A DNA stretch of 64,000 nucleotides, taken from Paenibacillus doosanensis (lineage in GTDB: Bacteria; Bacillota; Bacilli; Paenibacillales; NBRC-103111). Shown here piece by piece: positions 36,835 through 45,452 of this stretch (the first letter of the stretch is position 1; every line of letters starts with the position of its first letter). A program made the translations under genes and the position numbers. Under the pieces are notes generated by a model. That model worked only from the letters and a program-made list of their open reading frames with translations, had not been told where the DNA came from and ran no database searches. The stretch is from the NCBI RefSeq assembly GCF_025060755.1, contig NZ_JANYUY010000009.1, forward strand, positions 86,040 through 150,039, read 5' to 3'.

Positions 36835-37209
36835 ATGATTATTCCGGCATGCACTGTTTTGCTGTGGATATTGCTGGAGTTCAGCATATTGTTAACCCGT
36901 CCGGCTCAGTATCATAAGCGGAGACCGATGGTGATGATGGCTGCCGGAGTTCTCGCGATGATTGCGGCGATCGTTTACTATGTGGTCGCGCAGCGTCCGC
37001 GGGTAGGGCCTATCGGCAATGGGCCGGATCTTCATCAAATATGGGTTGCATTTTTGTATTTGACGGCTTTGGGGGGATGTTTGTTTACAGCAGGCATCAT
37101 CATATGGTCTGTCCATCGAAGCTGGAGAACAAAACAGGAAGCCGGATCGGCGGAATCTTTTCGGGAGCATGGTGAAAAGGAAGAGGAAGCGAGCGGAAAC
37201 GATCAGTAA
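36835..37209 (+). CDS. Small membrane protein of unknown function
   Basis: A 124-residue protein with three predicted membrane helices, near residues 2-20, 31-51 and 69-92, and a charged C-terminal tail rich in Glu. RBS GAGGGGGCAG lies before ATG 36835; an overlapping ATG at 36831 is in another frame. It is the first intact gene after the run of dead genes. I do not recognise the family. It may be intact only because it is short. Confidence 0.55.
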   Translation: MIIPACTVLLWILLEFSILLTRPAQYHKRRPMVMMAAGVLAMIAAIVYYVVAQRPRVGPIGNGPDLHQIWVAFLYLTALGGCLFTAGIIIWSVHRSWRTKQEAGSAESFREHGEKEEEASGNDQ

Positions 37210-37450
37210 GAGCGCAAATGCACAGACGTATTTGCTGGGGCGACGATTAAGAAATCGAGCGGGCAACGGTGATCGAAAGGCATTTCCGTATGGCGGTCGC
37301 CGCAGCTTCCTGCTGAATGCCTCAACAACCTGGATGCACGGCTTTTGTTTAGAAGAAACACGGCCGAAGGGGACAGGGATACACGGTTTTCACGCAAAAT
37401 AGTCGTTGCAAGAAAGCGAGCGGTTAGGTATACTTTACGCAAAAGGATAA

Positions 37451-37464
37451 TTAAACCGGTTTAA
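37451..37464. promoter_or_regulatory. LacI-family operator, site 1
   Basis: TTAAACCGGTTTAA is a perfect 14-base palindrome with a central CG, typical of LacI-family sugar repressors. An identical site lies 39 bases downstream (centre to centre). Confidence 0.8.
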
Positions 37465-37489
37465 CGATCGGTTGCTGCATACGCTTGAA

Positions 37490-37503
37490 TTAAACCGGTT
37501 TAA
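37490..37503. promoter_or_regulatory. LacI-family operator, site 2
   Basis: A second exact copy of TTAAACCGGTTTAA. No LacI-family gene is in the window, so the repressor is encoded elsewhere. Confidence 0.8.
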
Positions 37504-37631
37504 TGGATATCCGGCTTGATCTAGGCTGCAATGCTGACCCTCGTCAAGAATGCTCGGCGCGTATGTGTTCAGGTTCAACAAATGCTTTGCTGTTACAGCA
37601 AGGTTCAGTGAGCAGCAGGTTCTTGAATTGA

Positions 37632-37647
37632 ATGTAAGCGGTTACTA
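37632..37647 (+). promoter_or_regulatory. Catabolite-responsive element (cre) for CcpA
   Basis: ATGTAAGCGGTTACTA matches 15 of 16 positions of the consensus WTGNAARCGNWWWCAW. It lies about 315 bases before the DUF5054 gene and downstream of the two operators, so CcpA could block transcription there. Confidence 0.7.
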
Positions 37648-37654
37648 AAGGGTT

Positions 37655-37794
37655 GGTGAGAAAGCGGCCGGAGAGCTTGGGAACAGCGGCAGCAGTCGCT
37701 TTTGTAAACGAAGCTTTTTTCCGAATCAGAGGCTCAAAGAATAAAGGAATCCGTAGGGCCAGCGTGCGGAAACTTCTATCGACCGCAGGACGCG
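37655..37794 (-). repeat. Dispersed repeat R2, copy B
   Basis: On the minus strand it opens CGCGTCCTGCGGTCGATAGA and closes CTCTCCGGCCGCTTTCTCAC. This is the longest copy (140 bases), with a variable interior. The end blocks match copy C almost exactly. It lies between the cre site and the DUF5054 gene. Confidence 0.7.
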
Positions 37795-37960
37795 TACAAT
37801 TTGCCACGATTTTGAACATCTTCAAATAGTGCAGTTGTGGTTTGCCGCCTTGACCAATATCGTGACGTACATAGGCTTGCGGATCGCGCAGGCAGCCTTT
37901 CGCAAGGAACAGGGCGGAACCATGGACTCATATAACGATAGTCAAAGGAGAGCTAAGACT

Positions 37961-40717
37961 ATGAACACGAAAGTGAATAAAATTTACGTTGTTTTCAAGA
38001 CGCATTTTGATATCGGCTTTACCGGTTTGGCTTCGGACGTCGTCCATAGCTACAGGACGGAGATGCTGGAGGATGTCATTCAAATTTGCGAACAAACGGG
38101 GCAAAACGACCCGCATGAGCGTTACGTATGGACGATGTCGGCTTGGCCGCTTGCGCAATCTTTGGAAGGGAGCCGTGAGGAAGACAAGCTTAGGGCGCAG
38201 GAGCTGATTCGGGCGAGGCAGTTGATCTGGCATAAGCTGCCTTTTACGACGCATACCGAATTTTGCGGTTTGGAGGAGTGGATTCGCGGAATGTACGTGT
38301 CCCGTGCGTTAACCGAACAGTTCGGTTACGATCCTGAGGATGCGAAGATGACGGATGTTCCGGGTCATACATGGAGCGTTCCGTCCTTGTTGAAAAAAGC
38401 CGGCGTGAAGCTGCTTCACTTAGGCTGCAATCCGGCGTCTACGCCTCCCGACGTGCCGCCCGTATTTTATTGGGAAGGGCCCGACGGCGAGCGCCTGCTT
38501 ACCTTTTATTCCAAGGGAGCGTACGGCACGGGGATTTTGCCTCCTGAAGATTGGGACTATCCGGTATGGCTGGCGATGATTCAAACGAATGACAACCATG
38601 GGCCTCATGAAGCGTCCATAATTGAGGAGATGAAAGCTTCGATTGCGAATGCGGGCTCGAAGGCGGAGCTGCATGTCGGCAGTCTGGCGGATTTTGCCGC
38701 AGATTTCTTGTCTTATGAGCCTCTTCTGCCGGTCATAAGAGGAGATTTGGCCGACTCCTGGATTCATGGCGTCGGCACGGCGCCCAAGGAGGTGGCCAAA
38801 GCAAGAGAGCTTCGGGGCCGCACGACGGCTATGGAGAGCGCCGCCGCCATCCGGCACTGTTCGGGCGACGGCGGCAATCTGGAGGAAGCTGCAGCCCAAA
38901 TACGCGGCAGCTACGAACAGACGCTGCTGTTCGGCGAGCATACGTGGGGGATGGATTGCAAATCGTTTTTGTTTCCGAGAACGTACGAGAAAGCGTCGTT
39001 TCTGAAGGATAAGCAGAGCGAGCGTTATCGCTTAATGGAACAGTCGTGGCGGGAGCAGGCGGATTATTTGCGCCATGCCGAGCGTCATCTGGAGGAAGCG
39101 GCGCACGCTTTGCGGCCGGGGAGCAGGGAGGCGGCGCAGCGTCCCGGCCATGCGGAAGCGGCGCCTGATGCCGGCCATGCGGCGGAGATGCTGACGGCAG
39201 CCGGCTGCGATGAGGAACTGGCGCAAGCCTGCGCCTGCGGGACAATGACGGGCAGCAGCCTCCGTGTATATAATCATACCGGATGGATGAGGGACGGCTA
39301 TGTGGCGCTCGATGGGGAGCACCGTCCGGACGAGGATGAAGTGTGGGTGGACGGTTCGAGCGGCGAACCGCTCCAGCTCCGAGCTTCCGGCAGCGGACTC
39401 CACGTGCTGGTGAAGGAGCTCCCGGCGCTCGGTTACAAGACCATCGTCCGCGTTAAGCGGGAGAACGGGCCTGTAAACGGCGAGATGAAGGATAACGATA
39501 GCGGGCTGCGCGGAAGTGTGACCGAGACGGAGATCGTTATGGAAAACCGTTATTTTACGGTTTCCGTCAACCGCTGCGGCGGGTGGATTACGAAGCTGTG
39601 GGATAAGAGACTGGGCAAAGAATGGATCGAGCCGAATGCCGATTACGGATTCGGACAGTATGAATACAATATTTACTCCAACAAGGAAATTACCCGTTAT
39701 TTGAAAAAATACGCTTACCGGTATTACGACTGGGGAGTGCATGATTTCGGCAAGACGGGGTATCCCGAGCAGCAGAAGCGGCTTGTCTTCGGCACGGAGG
39801 TCCGCATGTCGCGGCTTATTGAGGAGCAGGGCCGCATACGGATCGAAGTGATCGCGGGAACGCCGGCCGTTTCTTTGACCGAATACGGGAATGCGGCGGA
39901 AGTCGTATGGAGCATCGCGTTGACCGACGAGCCGCATATCGATATGGAATGGCGCTTGAACGGAAAAGTCGAGACGCCTTTGGCCGAATCCGGGCAGCTC
40001 ATTTTCCCGCTGAAGCTCGATCGCCCGCAGTTTAGAGTGAACAAGCTGGGCAGCGTCGTGGACCCGTGCCGCGATGTGGTGGCCGCTTCCGGTACGTTGC
40101 TGAATTGCTGCGAATATTTTCTCGATGTCTCGAACGGCTCCGCCGGCATGGCGATCATCCCGCTCGATTCGCCGTTATGCTTTATCGGCAGGAACGGCAT
40201 GTGGGATTATGAGCCGGATTATAAGCCGGAAAAGCCGGAAATTCATTTTAATTTGTTCAACAATTGGTGGGGCACGAATTTTCCGCAATGGACGGGCGGC
40301 GATTTAACGTACCGATTCCGCTTAGTGCCGCATCAAGGCGATTGGGCGGATGCGTGCGTATGGAGGACGGCGCAGGAGACGATGAGCCCTGTGCTGACGC
40401 TCCCCGCCGAAACGGCGGCGATGGATGCTGTGGAGCTTCTTCCGAACGGCTTGGACGGATTTGCCGTAGTGTGCTTTAAAATAGCCGAGGACGGAAACGG
40501 CTACATCCTGAGGCTGCGGGAATGGACAGGAACGAAGCGGGAGACGGCGCTGTCGCTGCCCGCATGGGTCGGAGCCGTCGAAATGACCGATTTGCTGGAA
40601 CGCGGCATTCGGACATTATATTCGTGCGATCGGTGCAGAGACGTCCGCGACGAACAGGTGGCGGTACCGTTCTCCACGAAGCCGTTCGAAATCCATACGT
40701 TCCGGATTTCCCGGTAA
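37961..40717 (+). CDS. GH38-like glycoside hydrolase, DUF5054 family
   Basis: A 918-residue cytosolic protein of the DUF5054 type, whose N-terminal domain is related to family-38 mannosidases. The metal-binding block FKTHFDIGFTG sits at about residues 12-22 (H15, D17). The LPFTTHTEFCGLEEW and MTDVPGHTWSVPSLL segments give further active-site candidates. ATG 37961 is chosen because AAAGGAGAGC precedes it; frames extending upstream lack RBS. A Gly/Ala/His-rich linker lies near residues 385-420. Operators for a LacI repressor and CcpA lie upstream, as expected for sugar use. The substrate is not known. Confidence 0.85.
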   Translation: MNTKVNKIYVVFKTHFDIGFTGLASDVVHSYRTEMLEDVIQICEQTGQNDPHERYVWTMSAWPLAQSLEGSREEDKLRAQELIRARQLIWHKLPFTTHTEFCGLEEWIRGMYVSRALTEQFGYDPEDAKMTDVPGHTWSVPSLLKKAGVKLLHLGCNPASTPPDVPPVFYWEGPDGERLLTFYSKGAYGTGILPPEDWDYPVWLAMIQTNDNHGPHEASIIEEMKASIANAGSKAELHVGSLADFAADFLSYEPLLPVIRGDLADSWIHGVGTAPKEVAKARELRGRTTAMESAAAIRHCSGDGGNLEEAAAQIRGSYEQTLLFGEHTWGMDCKSFLFPRTYEKASFLKDKQSERYRLMEQSWREQADYLRHAERHLEEAAHALRPGSREAAQRPGHAEAAPDAGHAAEMLTAAGCDEELAQACACGTMTGSSLRVYNHTGWMRDGYVALDGEHRPDEDEVWVDGSSGEPLQLRASGSGLHVLVKELPALGYKTIVRVKRENGPVNGEMKDNDSGLRGSVTETEIVMENRYFTVSVNRCGGWITKLWDKRLGKEWIEPNADYGFGQYEYNIYSNKEITRYLKKYAYRYYDWGVHDFGKTGYPEQQKRLVFGTEVRMSRLIEEQGRIRIEVIAGTPAVSLTEYGNAAEVVWSIALTDEPHIDMEWRLNGKVETPLAESGQLIFPLKLDRPQFRVNKLGSVVDPCRDVVAASGTLLNCCEYFLDVSNGSAGMAIIPLDSPLCFIGRNGMWDYEPDYKPEKPEIHFNLFNNWWGTNFPQWTGGDLTYRFRLVPHQGDWADACVWRTAQETMSPVLTLPAETAAMDAVELLPNGLDGFAVVCFKIAEDGNGYILRLREWTGTKRETALSLPAWVGAVEMTDLLERGIRTLYSCDRCRDVRDEQVAVPFSTKPFEIHTFRISR

Positions 40718-40780
40718 TCCGCATCTCAACGCAGTACAGAATCGGTTCAACTGGCTGCCAACTACCGACGGATGATCGTA

Positions 40781-40828
40781 AAAACGGGCTGCATATTCCG
40801 CTTCACGGAGAATGCAGCCCGTCTTTCA
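40781..40828. terminator. Bidirectional terminator
   Basis: ACGGGCTGCAT pairs with ATGCAGCCCGT, followed by CTTTC; an A-run at the left gives T bases for the minus strand. It separates the converging DUF5054 and anti-sigma genes. Confidence 0.8.
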
Positions 40829-40848
40829 TGCAGTGATTCGAATCCGAA

Positions 40849-42120
40849 TCAATAACCAAGCAGCTTCTTGCCTTTGTCTTTCCACATTTCGATAAACGGC
40901 TCGTTAACGGCCCATTGAAGCATTACGACCGATTCGTTCGGGGCGAGACTCAGTGTCATCAGCGGTTTGCGGGCTATCTGTCCTTCGGACGGATAGACGG
41001 TAATATCGCTGTCGGTTACAACGCCGAGCAGCTCGTTATTCGGCGACGAGAAGGCATCCTTCGCGTCGGGCCGAATGCGCCGGATTTCGCTCCAGTCGGT
41101 CGACAGCCGATCGTAGGAAACGACCGAATCCGGCAGGGTGATCGGGACGTCCTGGAGCAAGTAGCGATACATATTGCCGTCCGTCCGGTTGTTGTAAGAA
41201 GCGAGTTGGGGAACCCATTGCCCCTGCTTGCGCACGATCGTCCAGCTATCGCCGGTGTCGTCTATAGGCGCTGAAGCGGCGCTTCCGCCGGAAGATTGCT
41301 TGGAAGCGTTTAACAACTGCAATCGGGATTGGATCGAGCTTCCGTACAATGTTTTCATCGAAACATGCGGCTCCGAGGCCGGGGCGAGCGGCGTTCTGGC
41401 CTTGTTCTGCGCAATGTCCTGAAGTTCCTTGACCCATACGTACTCATGACGCGTCTCCTTGCCTTGAACGGTCTGGCGCACGGTTTGCGCGACGGACAAA
41501 TAGCGGTTACCGGCAAAGAGCAGCTTCTCCGACAGCGCAAGCGGTCCCGCAGGCTTCGGGTCCAGCTTCCGCGCTTTGCTCAGCTCGGAAGCGAGCGATG
41601 CGCTTAGCACCCGGGATTCTTCTCCAGAGCTGACGAGACTTTGCGGCACGATTTTCATAAAGTCGGTTTTGTACGGCATCAGAATGCCGTCCCCTTCGGC
41701 AACCTTCTGCAGCTCGCCTTGATCGCCTGCCAAAAGCAGCGTCCGGTATGTGCTGTACTCCGCGCCTCCCTCCTGAGGGTGGTCGGTCCGCAGCCCGATC
41801 AGCACGGCGGAATGAATGCTGACGTTTTCCTCACCCGTCCCGGAGAAAGGGGGAATCCAAGCTTCCAGCGCCCCGTTCTTATCGCGGAGTACGCCGGCGG
41901 GTCCTTGTTCGAGCATGGAATGCCAATCGACGGACAAGAACACGGCCGCCGCGACCAGAACGGCGCTGATCCCGCCTAGCCAGGGCAGCCATTTGCGCGG
42001 AGTGTTATCCTGTTCATCCAGGCGTTCCCCGATCCGTTTTTTCAGCGTATCAGAGAACCCGTTGCGGGTGAGCGGTCCACTGGCCAGCCCTTTCTTTAAC
42101 TCGTCGTCAATCGGCTCCAT
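40849..42120 (-). CDS. Membrane-bound anti-sigma factor-like protein
   Basis: A 423-residue protein. Its cytosolic N-terminus (about 1-42, acidic and basic, MEPIDDELKKGLASGPL) is followed by one membrane helix near residues 46-63 and a large extracellular domain. The gene overlaps the end of the ECF sigma gene by 14 bases, the usual layout for a sigma/anti-sigma pair. The N-terminus lacks a clear zinc-anti-sigma HxxxCxxC motif. The outer domain is unrecognised and may sense envelope stress. The role is inferred mainly from gene order and topology. Confidence 0.75.
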   Translation of the reverse strand: MEPIDDELKKGLASGPLTRNGFSDTLKKRIGERLDEQDNTPRKWLPWLGGISAVLVAAAVFLSVDWHSMLEQGPAGVLRDKNGALEAWIPPFSGTGEENVSIHSAVLIGLRTDHPQEGGAEYSTYRTLLLAGDQGELQKVAEGDGILMPYKTDFMKIVPQSLVSSGEESRVLSASLASELSKARKLDPKPAGPLALSEKLLFAGNRYLSVAQTVRQTVQGKETRHEYVWVKELQDIAQNKARTPLAPASEPHVSMKTLYGSSIQSRLQLLNASKQSSGGSAASAPIDDTGDSWTIVRKQGQWVPQLASYNNRTDGNMYRYLLQDVPITLPDSVVSYDRLSTDWSEIRRIRPDAKDAFSSPNNELLGVVTDSDITVYPSEGQIARKPLMTLSLAPNESVVMLQWAVNEPFIEMWKDKGKKLLGY

Positions 42121-42676
42121 GACTGTGACTCTCCTTTAACTTCGTCATTTTTTTGCGGGCATGAAACAAACGTGATTTCACCGTTCCCTCGGTCACTCCC
42201 AATATTTGCGCCATTTCTTTCATCGATAATTGATAATGTGCGTAAAGGATGAGCACCTCCCGGTATTTGACAGGCAGCCTGAGCACCATCTTCCACAGAT
42301 CGTTAACCGCCATTTTGTCGATGACGGCCTGTTCGGCGGAGGAGGACTCGGCAGAGGGGGCGAGGAAGTCCATTAATGTAACTTTCCGGTAAAATGCCGA
42401 GCGCCGATAGTCGAGCGTCATGTTGCGGGTAATTGTTAAAATCCACGTTTTGACGGAAGATTCATTGCGGAACGTATACAAGTTGCGGTACACCTTAATA
42501 AAAACCTCTTGAGTAATATCGTCCGCCTGGTCCCATTTGCGCGTCATGCTAAAAGCGTAATTCCATACATCTTTGCCATAAGCGACCATCAACTCTTCCA
42601 GGATGGCCTTCTTATTGGAACTTTCGGATAAATGCCTCAAATATTCAAAATTCACATCGGATTCCAACACTGCCAC
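42107..42676 (-). CDS. ECF RNA polymerase sigma factor
   Basis: A group-4 sigma factor of up to 189 residues. Region 2 holds DITQEVFIKVYRNLYTFR and the core-binding helix. Region 4 holds LPVKYREVLILYAHYQLSMK, then EMAQILGVTEGTVKSRLFHARKKM. The first codons are ambiguous: GTG 42676 overlaps the likely RBS GAGGTG, so GTG 42670 or TTG 42667 may be the true start. An ECF-type promoter immediately upstream suggests self-activation. It overlaps the anti-sigma gene. Confidence 0.9.
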   Translation of the reverse strand: MAVLESDVNFEYLRHLSESSNKKAILEELMVAYGKDVWNYAFSMTRKWDQADDITQEVFIKVYRNLYTFRNESSVKTWILTITRNMTLDYRRSAFYRKVTLMDFLAPSAESSSAEQAVIDKMAVNDLWKMVLRLPVKYREVLILYAHYQLSMKEMAQILGVTEGTVKSRLFHARKKMTKLKESHSHGAD

Positions 42677-42687
42677 CTCAATTATTT

Positions 42688-42713
42688 GACGATCAGCCCT
42701 CCACTCAGGTTCA
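42688..42713 (-). promoter_or_regulatory. ECF-type promoter of the sigma operon
   Basis: On the minus strand, TGAACC is followed after exactly 16 bases by CGTC, matching the TGAAAC-N16-CGT pattern of Bacillus ECF sigmas such as SigW and SigX. The GTG start lies about 12-20 bases downstream of CGTC. Confidence 0.7.
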
Positions 42714-42840
42714 AAAAAATATTTTCCCTAGATAAAAGACTTCCCGGCAAGCACTCTTCTTCACTCTAGTTTACAGCTTCCGGCCGCATCGGGAAAGACC
42801 TGTCGGCATAAAGATCCGCTTGCAGCCGTAATCCGAAGCA

Positions 42841-43767
42841 TTACCGGTCCGCTTTCAATTCCGGAACTGTAACCGGCTGGTAGCCGTTTTCTTTTAAAAA
42901 AGCGATGATGGCGGGAAGCGCCTCTACGGTGTTGTCCAGCTTTCCCTGCTTGCCCCCGAAGCTGTGCAGCAGGATGATGCCGCCCGGCTTCGTATGGGAC
43001 TTGACGTTGCGAACAATCTCTTCGGAATCCGTACCAGCCCAATCGCGGGGGTCTACGTTCCAGCCGATCAGGGGGCGTTCGGATCGCTCGGCTTCCTTCT
43101 TGACGAGAGCGGAGACGGCCCCGTAAGGCGCTCTGATCAAAGAAGGGGAGAATCCCACCGTCTTCTCGATCCATTCGTCCGTCTTCGTGAGCTCCGTGCG
43201 GATTCGGGCCGAAGAGAGCTTGGATAAATCCGCATGATCCCATGAATGATTGCCGATCGCATGGCCTTCTTCATGAATCCGTTTGAGCACCTCCGGAAAC
43301 TTGCTCACTTGGGTGCCGACGACGAAAAAAGTCGCTTTCACATCGTTTTCCCGCAAAATATCCAAAATCGCCGGCGTATACTTGCCGTCCGGCCCATCGT
43401 CGAACGTAAGCGCCACCTTCCCGGCGAACGCCGGCGGGCTCGCCTGCACGGGCCCCAGCACCGGGCCGGCAGCGGTGCTGGTATCGGCGGCGGCATACAG
43501 GGCATGCCTGGCTTCCGGCGGTTCGGTTCCGACGGAGTGCGACGGCGAAAGAGCCGCTGACGATGGCGCAGACCCGTTCAGGGAACCGGCTGGGGATATC
43601 GCGGGTTCACGGATCGCATCCCGGGCGCCGATCGGCGCGGAGCCGCCGGGCAGAGAAAACATGCTTTCCGTTAGGGCAAAGCTGAGCCATGCCATGCCGG
43701 CCATACCGCAAAACGCGGCCCCGGCAATCCAATGCTTGCCTCTATCCGTCAAAAATCGCGTTAACAT
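42841..43767 (-). CDS. Polysaccharide deacetylase, carbohydrate esterase family 4
   Basis: A 308-residue membrane-anchored enzyme. A helix near residues 13-33 anchors it, and a Pro/Ser/Ala-rich spacer runs to about 112. The NodB domain then starts. It holds LTFDDGPDG (D123, D124) and HSWDHADL, whose two His (H174, H178) bind the metal, then RAPYGAVSALVKK and IILLHSFGG. It probably removes acetyl groups from peptidoglycan GlcNAc or a related polymer outside the cell. The gene lies just upstream of the sigma operon on the same strand and has an ECF-like promoter, suggesting an envelope-stress target. Confidence 0.9.
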   Translation of the reverse strand: MLTRFLTDRGKHWIAGAAFCGMAGMAWLSFALTESMFSLPGGSAPIGARDAIREPAISPAGSLNGSAPSSAALSPSHSVGTEPPEARHALYAAADTSTAAGPVLGPVQASPPAFAGKVALTFDDGPDGKYTPAILDILRENDVKATFFVVGTQVSKFPEVLKRIHEEGHAIGNHSWDHADLSKLSSARIRTELTKTDEWIEKTVGFSPSLIRAPYGAVSALVKKEAERSERPLIGWNVDPRDWAGTDSEEIVRNVKSHTKPGGIILLHSFGGKQGKLDNTVEALPAIIAFLKENGYQPVTVPELKADR

Positions 43768-43821
43768 GACAATAAACCTTCTTTCATCCGTTTTTGACGG
43801 CGTTTGTTGATGTATATATTT

Positions 43822-43849
43822 GACGAATAGGCATGCAAAAAAGTTTACA
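43822..43849 (-). promoter_or_regulatory. Possible ECF-type promoter of the deacetylase gene
   Basis: On the minus strand, TGTAAAC is followed after 17 bases by CGTC. The -10 equals that of the sigma operon; the -35 is close to SigX-type TGTAAC. It lies about 55 bases before the start codon at 43767. Confidence 0.5.
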
Positions 43850-43921
43850 TTTTCGACAGCGGGATAAGATTTTTTTGCCGGATGGGAGGGATGAGGGGGA
43901 AATTGTTGACCGTTTGGTTAT

Positions 43922-43948
43922 AATTAGACATTATATAATTATCTAATT
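43922..43948. promoter_or_regulatory. Inverted repeat operator before the ArsR-type gene
   Basis: AATTAGA (43922-43928) and TCTAATT (43942-43948) flank the nearly palindromic core ATTATATAAT. A TTGACC element lies upstream near 43904, so the repeat overlaps the likely -10. This is typical of self-repressing ArsR proteins. Confidence 0.55.
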
Positions 43949-44061
43949 TGATAAATATACAATTAGGTGTCCGTCGAGAACGGCCGGAGGTGTCGGCTGA
44001 ATCTGGAAGAGCGGTTCAACATGTTATGACTTATACAATAAGAAGGAGAGGCGATCGATGC

Positions 44062-44667
44062 ATGCAGCTGGATAAAGTCGTCAATTATCATAAGGCATTG
44101 GCTGATCCGACCCGGATCAAAATTTTAATTTTACTGGCGGAAGGGGAAGTGCACGGGCTGCTGCTGGCGGAGAAGCTGTTTTTATCGGCGGCGACCATTA
44201 CCCATCATTGCGCCAAACTGCGGGAAGCCGGGCTGATCAACGAAAGAAGGGAGAAGAACGTCGTCTATTTTTCCCTGAATCATTATTTTATTCAGCATAG
44301 CGCCTCAGCTACGGCGGAGCTTATTTATCGAAATGCGAAGCAGAGGGAGGAGGTGGAGGACGTGGAAAACAATAACGAACGGCTTGTTGCTTCCGTTATC
44401 AAAAACTTTTTCACTGCGGACGGCAAGCTGAAGCATGTTCCCGCGCAGCTTAAGAAAAAGCTGATCGTTCTGGAATATATGGTGTCCCGCTTGGAACAGG
44501 GCAAGAAGTATACGGAGAAAGAAATCAATGAGTTTATTAAAAGGTTTCATGACGATTTCGCTACGATTCGCAGGGAATTTATTATGCACCAATTTTTGTT
44601 CCGGGAGCAGGAAATCTATGAGGTGAACCCGCGGGAACTGTGGGCGAGGTGGGAGAGCTTAAGCTGA
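44062..44667 (+). CDS. ArsR-family regulator with C-terminal DUF2087 domain
   Basis: A 201-residue regulator. Residues 1-85 are an ArsR winged helix (ADPTRIKILILLAEGEVHG, then SAATITHHCAKLREAGLI). Residues about 125-195 match DUF2087 (KKKLIVLEYMVSRLEQGKKY, then FATIRREFIMHQFLFREQ). The combination is known in Firmicutes; the signal is unknown. The metal-binding Cys pair of arsenic sensors is absent. ATG 44062 is chosen because AGAAGGAGAG lies upstream and the DNA-binding domain then begins normally. A terminator follows. Confidence 0.85.
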   Translation: MQLDKVVNYHKALADPTRIKILILLAEGEVHGLLLAEKLFLSAATITHHCAKLREAGLINERREKNVVYFSLNHYFIQHSASATAELIYRNAKQREEVEDVENNNERLVASVIKNFFTADGKLKHVPAQLKKKLIVLEYMVSRLEQGKKYTEKEINEFIKRFHDDFATIRREFIMHQFLFREQEIYEVNPRELWARWESLS

Positions 44668-44681
44668 GGCGGACGACAAGG

Positions 44682-44722
44682 ACAGAGGGGAAGACAGGGG
44701 AAGACCCCTCTGTTTCTTGTCT
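44682..44722 (+). terminator. Terminator after the ArsR/DUF2087 gene
   Basis: ACAGAGGGG pairs with CCCCTCTGT, followed by TTCTTGTC; GACAAG upstream can extend the stem. It lies between converging genes. Confidence 0.75.
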
Positions 44723-44759
44723 AAAGCACGGCACAAAAGTAACTCCGCCGGACAAACTT

Positions 44760-45452
44760 CTATAAGTGAAGCCACCACATACCCGCGCATTCGGGCAGCC
44801 GAACCCAGTTATGCCGGGCAATCTGCTCTGCCACATCGTCTCCGAAGAAAAATTGCGCCAGCTCCTCCGCCTGAGCCAGACTCTCGAATTGATAATCCGT
44901 CCGGACCCAGCGATGGGAGAAGCCGTACCTGGAAACCAGCAGCGAGTAATATTCAGTCAAAAAGGCCGGAGGCTCGGGCGTTTCATGTCCGGTGCCCATC
45001 GTTTCCCAGATGATGATCGTGCCTCCCGGACGGAGGACCCGCTTCATTTCGCCCATAATCGTCTCCAGATTGGATTCCCAATCGGCGACATGGCGGTTTA
45101 CCGCATAGCATACGGTCCAGCCGGCGATGATCAGATCGGCGCTTCGGTCCTCCGCCGGTATCGCGGAATGGCCCGCCGCCGTCCGGGTCGTCCACCGGCA
45201 GCCAGCCGCCGTCTCCCGCAGCTTTCGCGCAGCGATCTGAAGCATCGCTTCCGACCGGTCTACAGCCAGGACCGAGCGCGCATAAGGCGCGAGCACGGAA
45301 CTGAATCTTCCCGTACCCGCTCCCAGATCGACGATGTCCAGTCCGCGAACGTCTCTGATTTCCGTGACGTAAGGGAGCAGGCTAAGCTGCTTGGAGATCA
45401 GCTGGTCGTACTTTTCCGCTTGTTCTTGATAAATGAGGTCGTGATTCGGCAT
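44760..45452 (-). CDS. Class I SAM-dependent methyltransferase
   Basis: A 230-residue cytosolic methyltransferase of the UbiE/MenG-like type. Motif I is DIVDLGAGTGRFSSVLAPYA, the acidic strand end is VLAVDRSEAML, and motifs II/III are DLIIAGWTVCYAV and VLRPGGTIIIWETMG. The acceptor is unknown. RBS AGGAGGAATTATC precedes ATG 45452. It is a single gene facing the ArsR gene. Confidence 0.87.
   Translation of the reverse strand: MPNHDLIYQEQAEKYDQLISKQLSLLPYVTEIRDVRGLDIVDLGAGTGRFSSVLAPYARSVLAVDRSEAMLQIAARKLRETAAGCRWTTRTAAGHSAIPAEDRSADLIIAGWTVCYAVNRHVADWESNLETIMGEMKRVLRPGGTIIIWETMGTGHETPEPPAFLTEYYSLLVSRYGFSHRWVRTDYQFESLAQAEELAQFFFGDDVAEQIARHNWVRLPECAGMWWLHL

Larger units (their letters stand above)
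37210..37960 (+). other. Long regulatory/intergenic region before the DUF5054 gene
   Basis: These 751 bases hold no convincing gene. They contain two identical palindromic operators (37451-37464 and 37490-37503), a near-perfect cre site (37632-37647) and repeat R2 copy B (37655-37794). Short frames crossing R2 are judged accidental. The first 230 bases hold nothing recognisable. Confidence 0.7.

Noticed and set aside
37544..37825. A 93-codon minus-strand frame that could be taken as a small gene
   Set aside because: It runs through repeat R2 copy B, whose end blocks recur in non-coding positions elsewhere. The frame is not kept in copies A and C.
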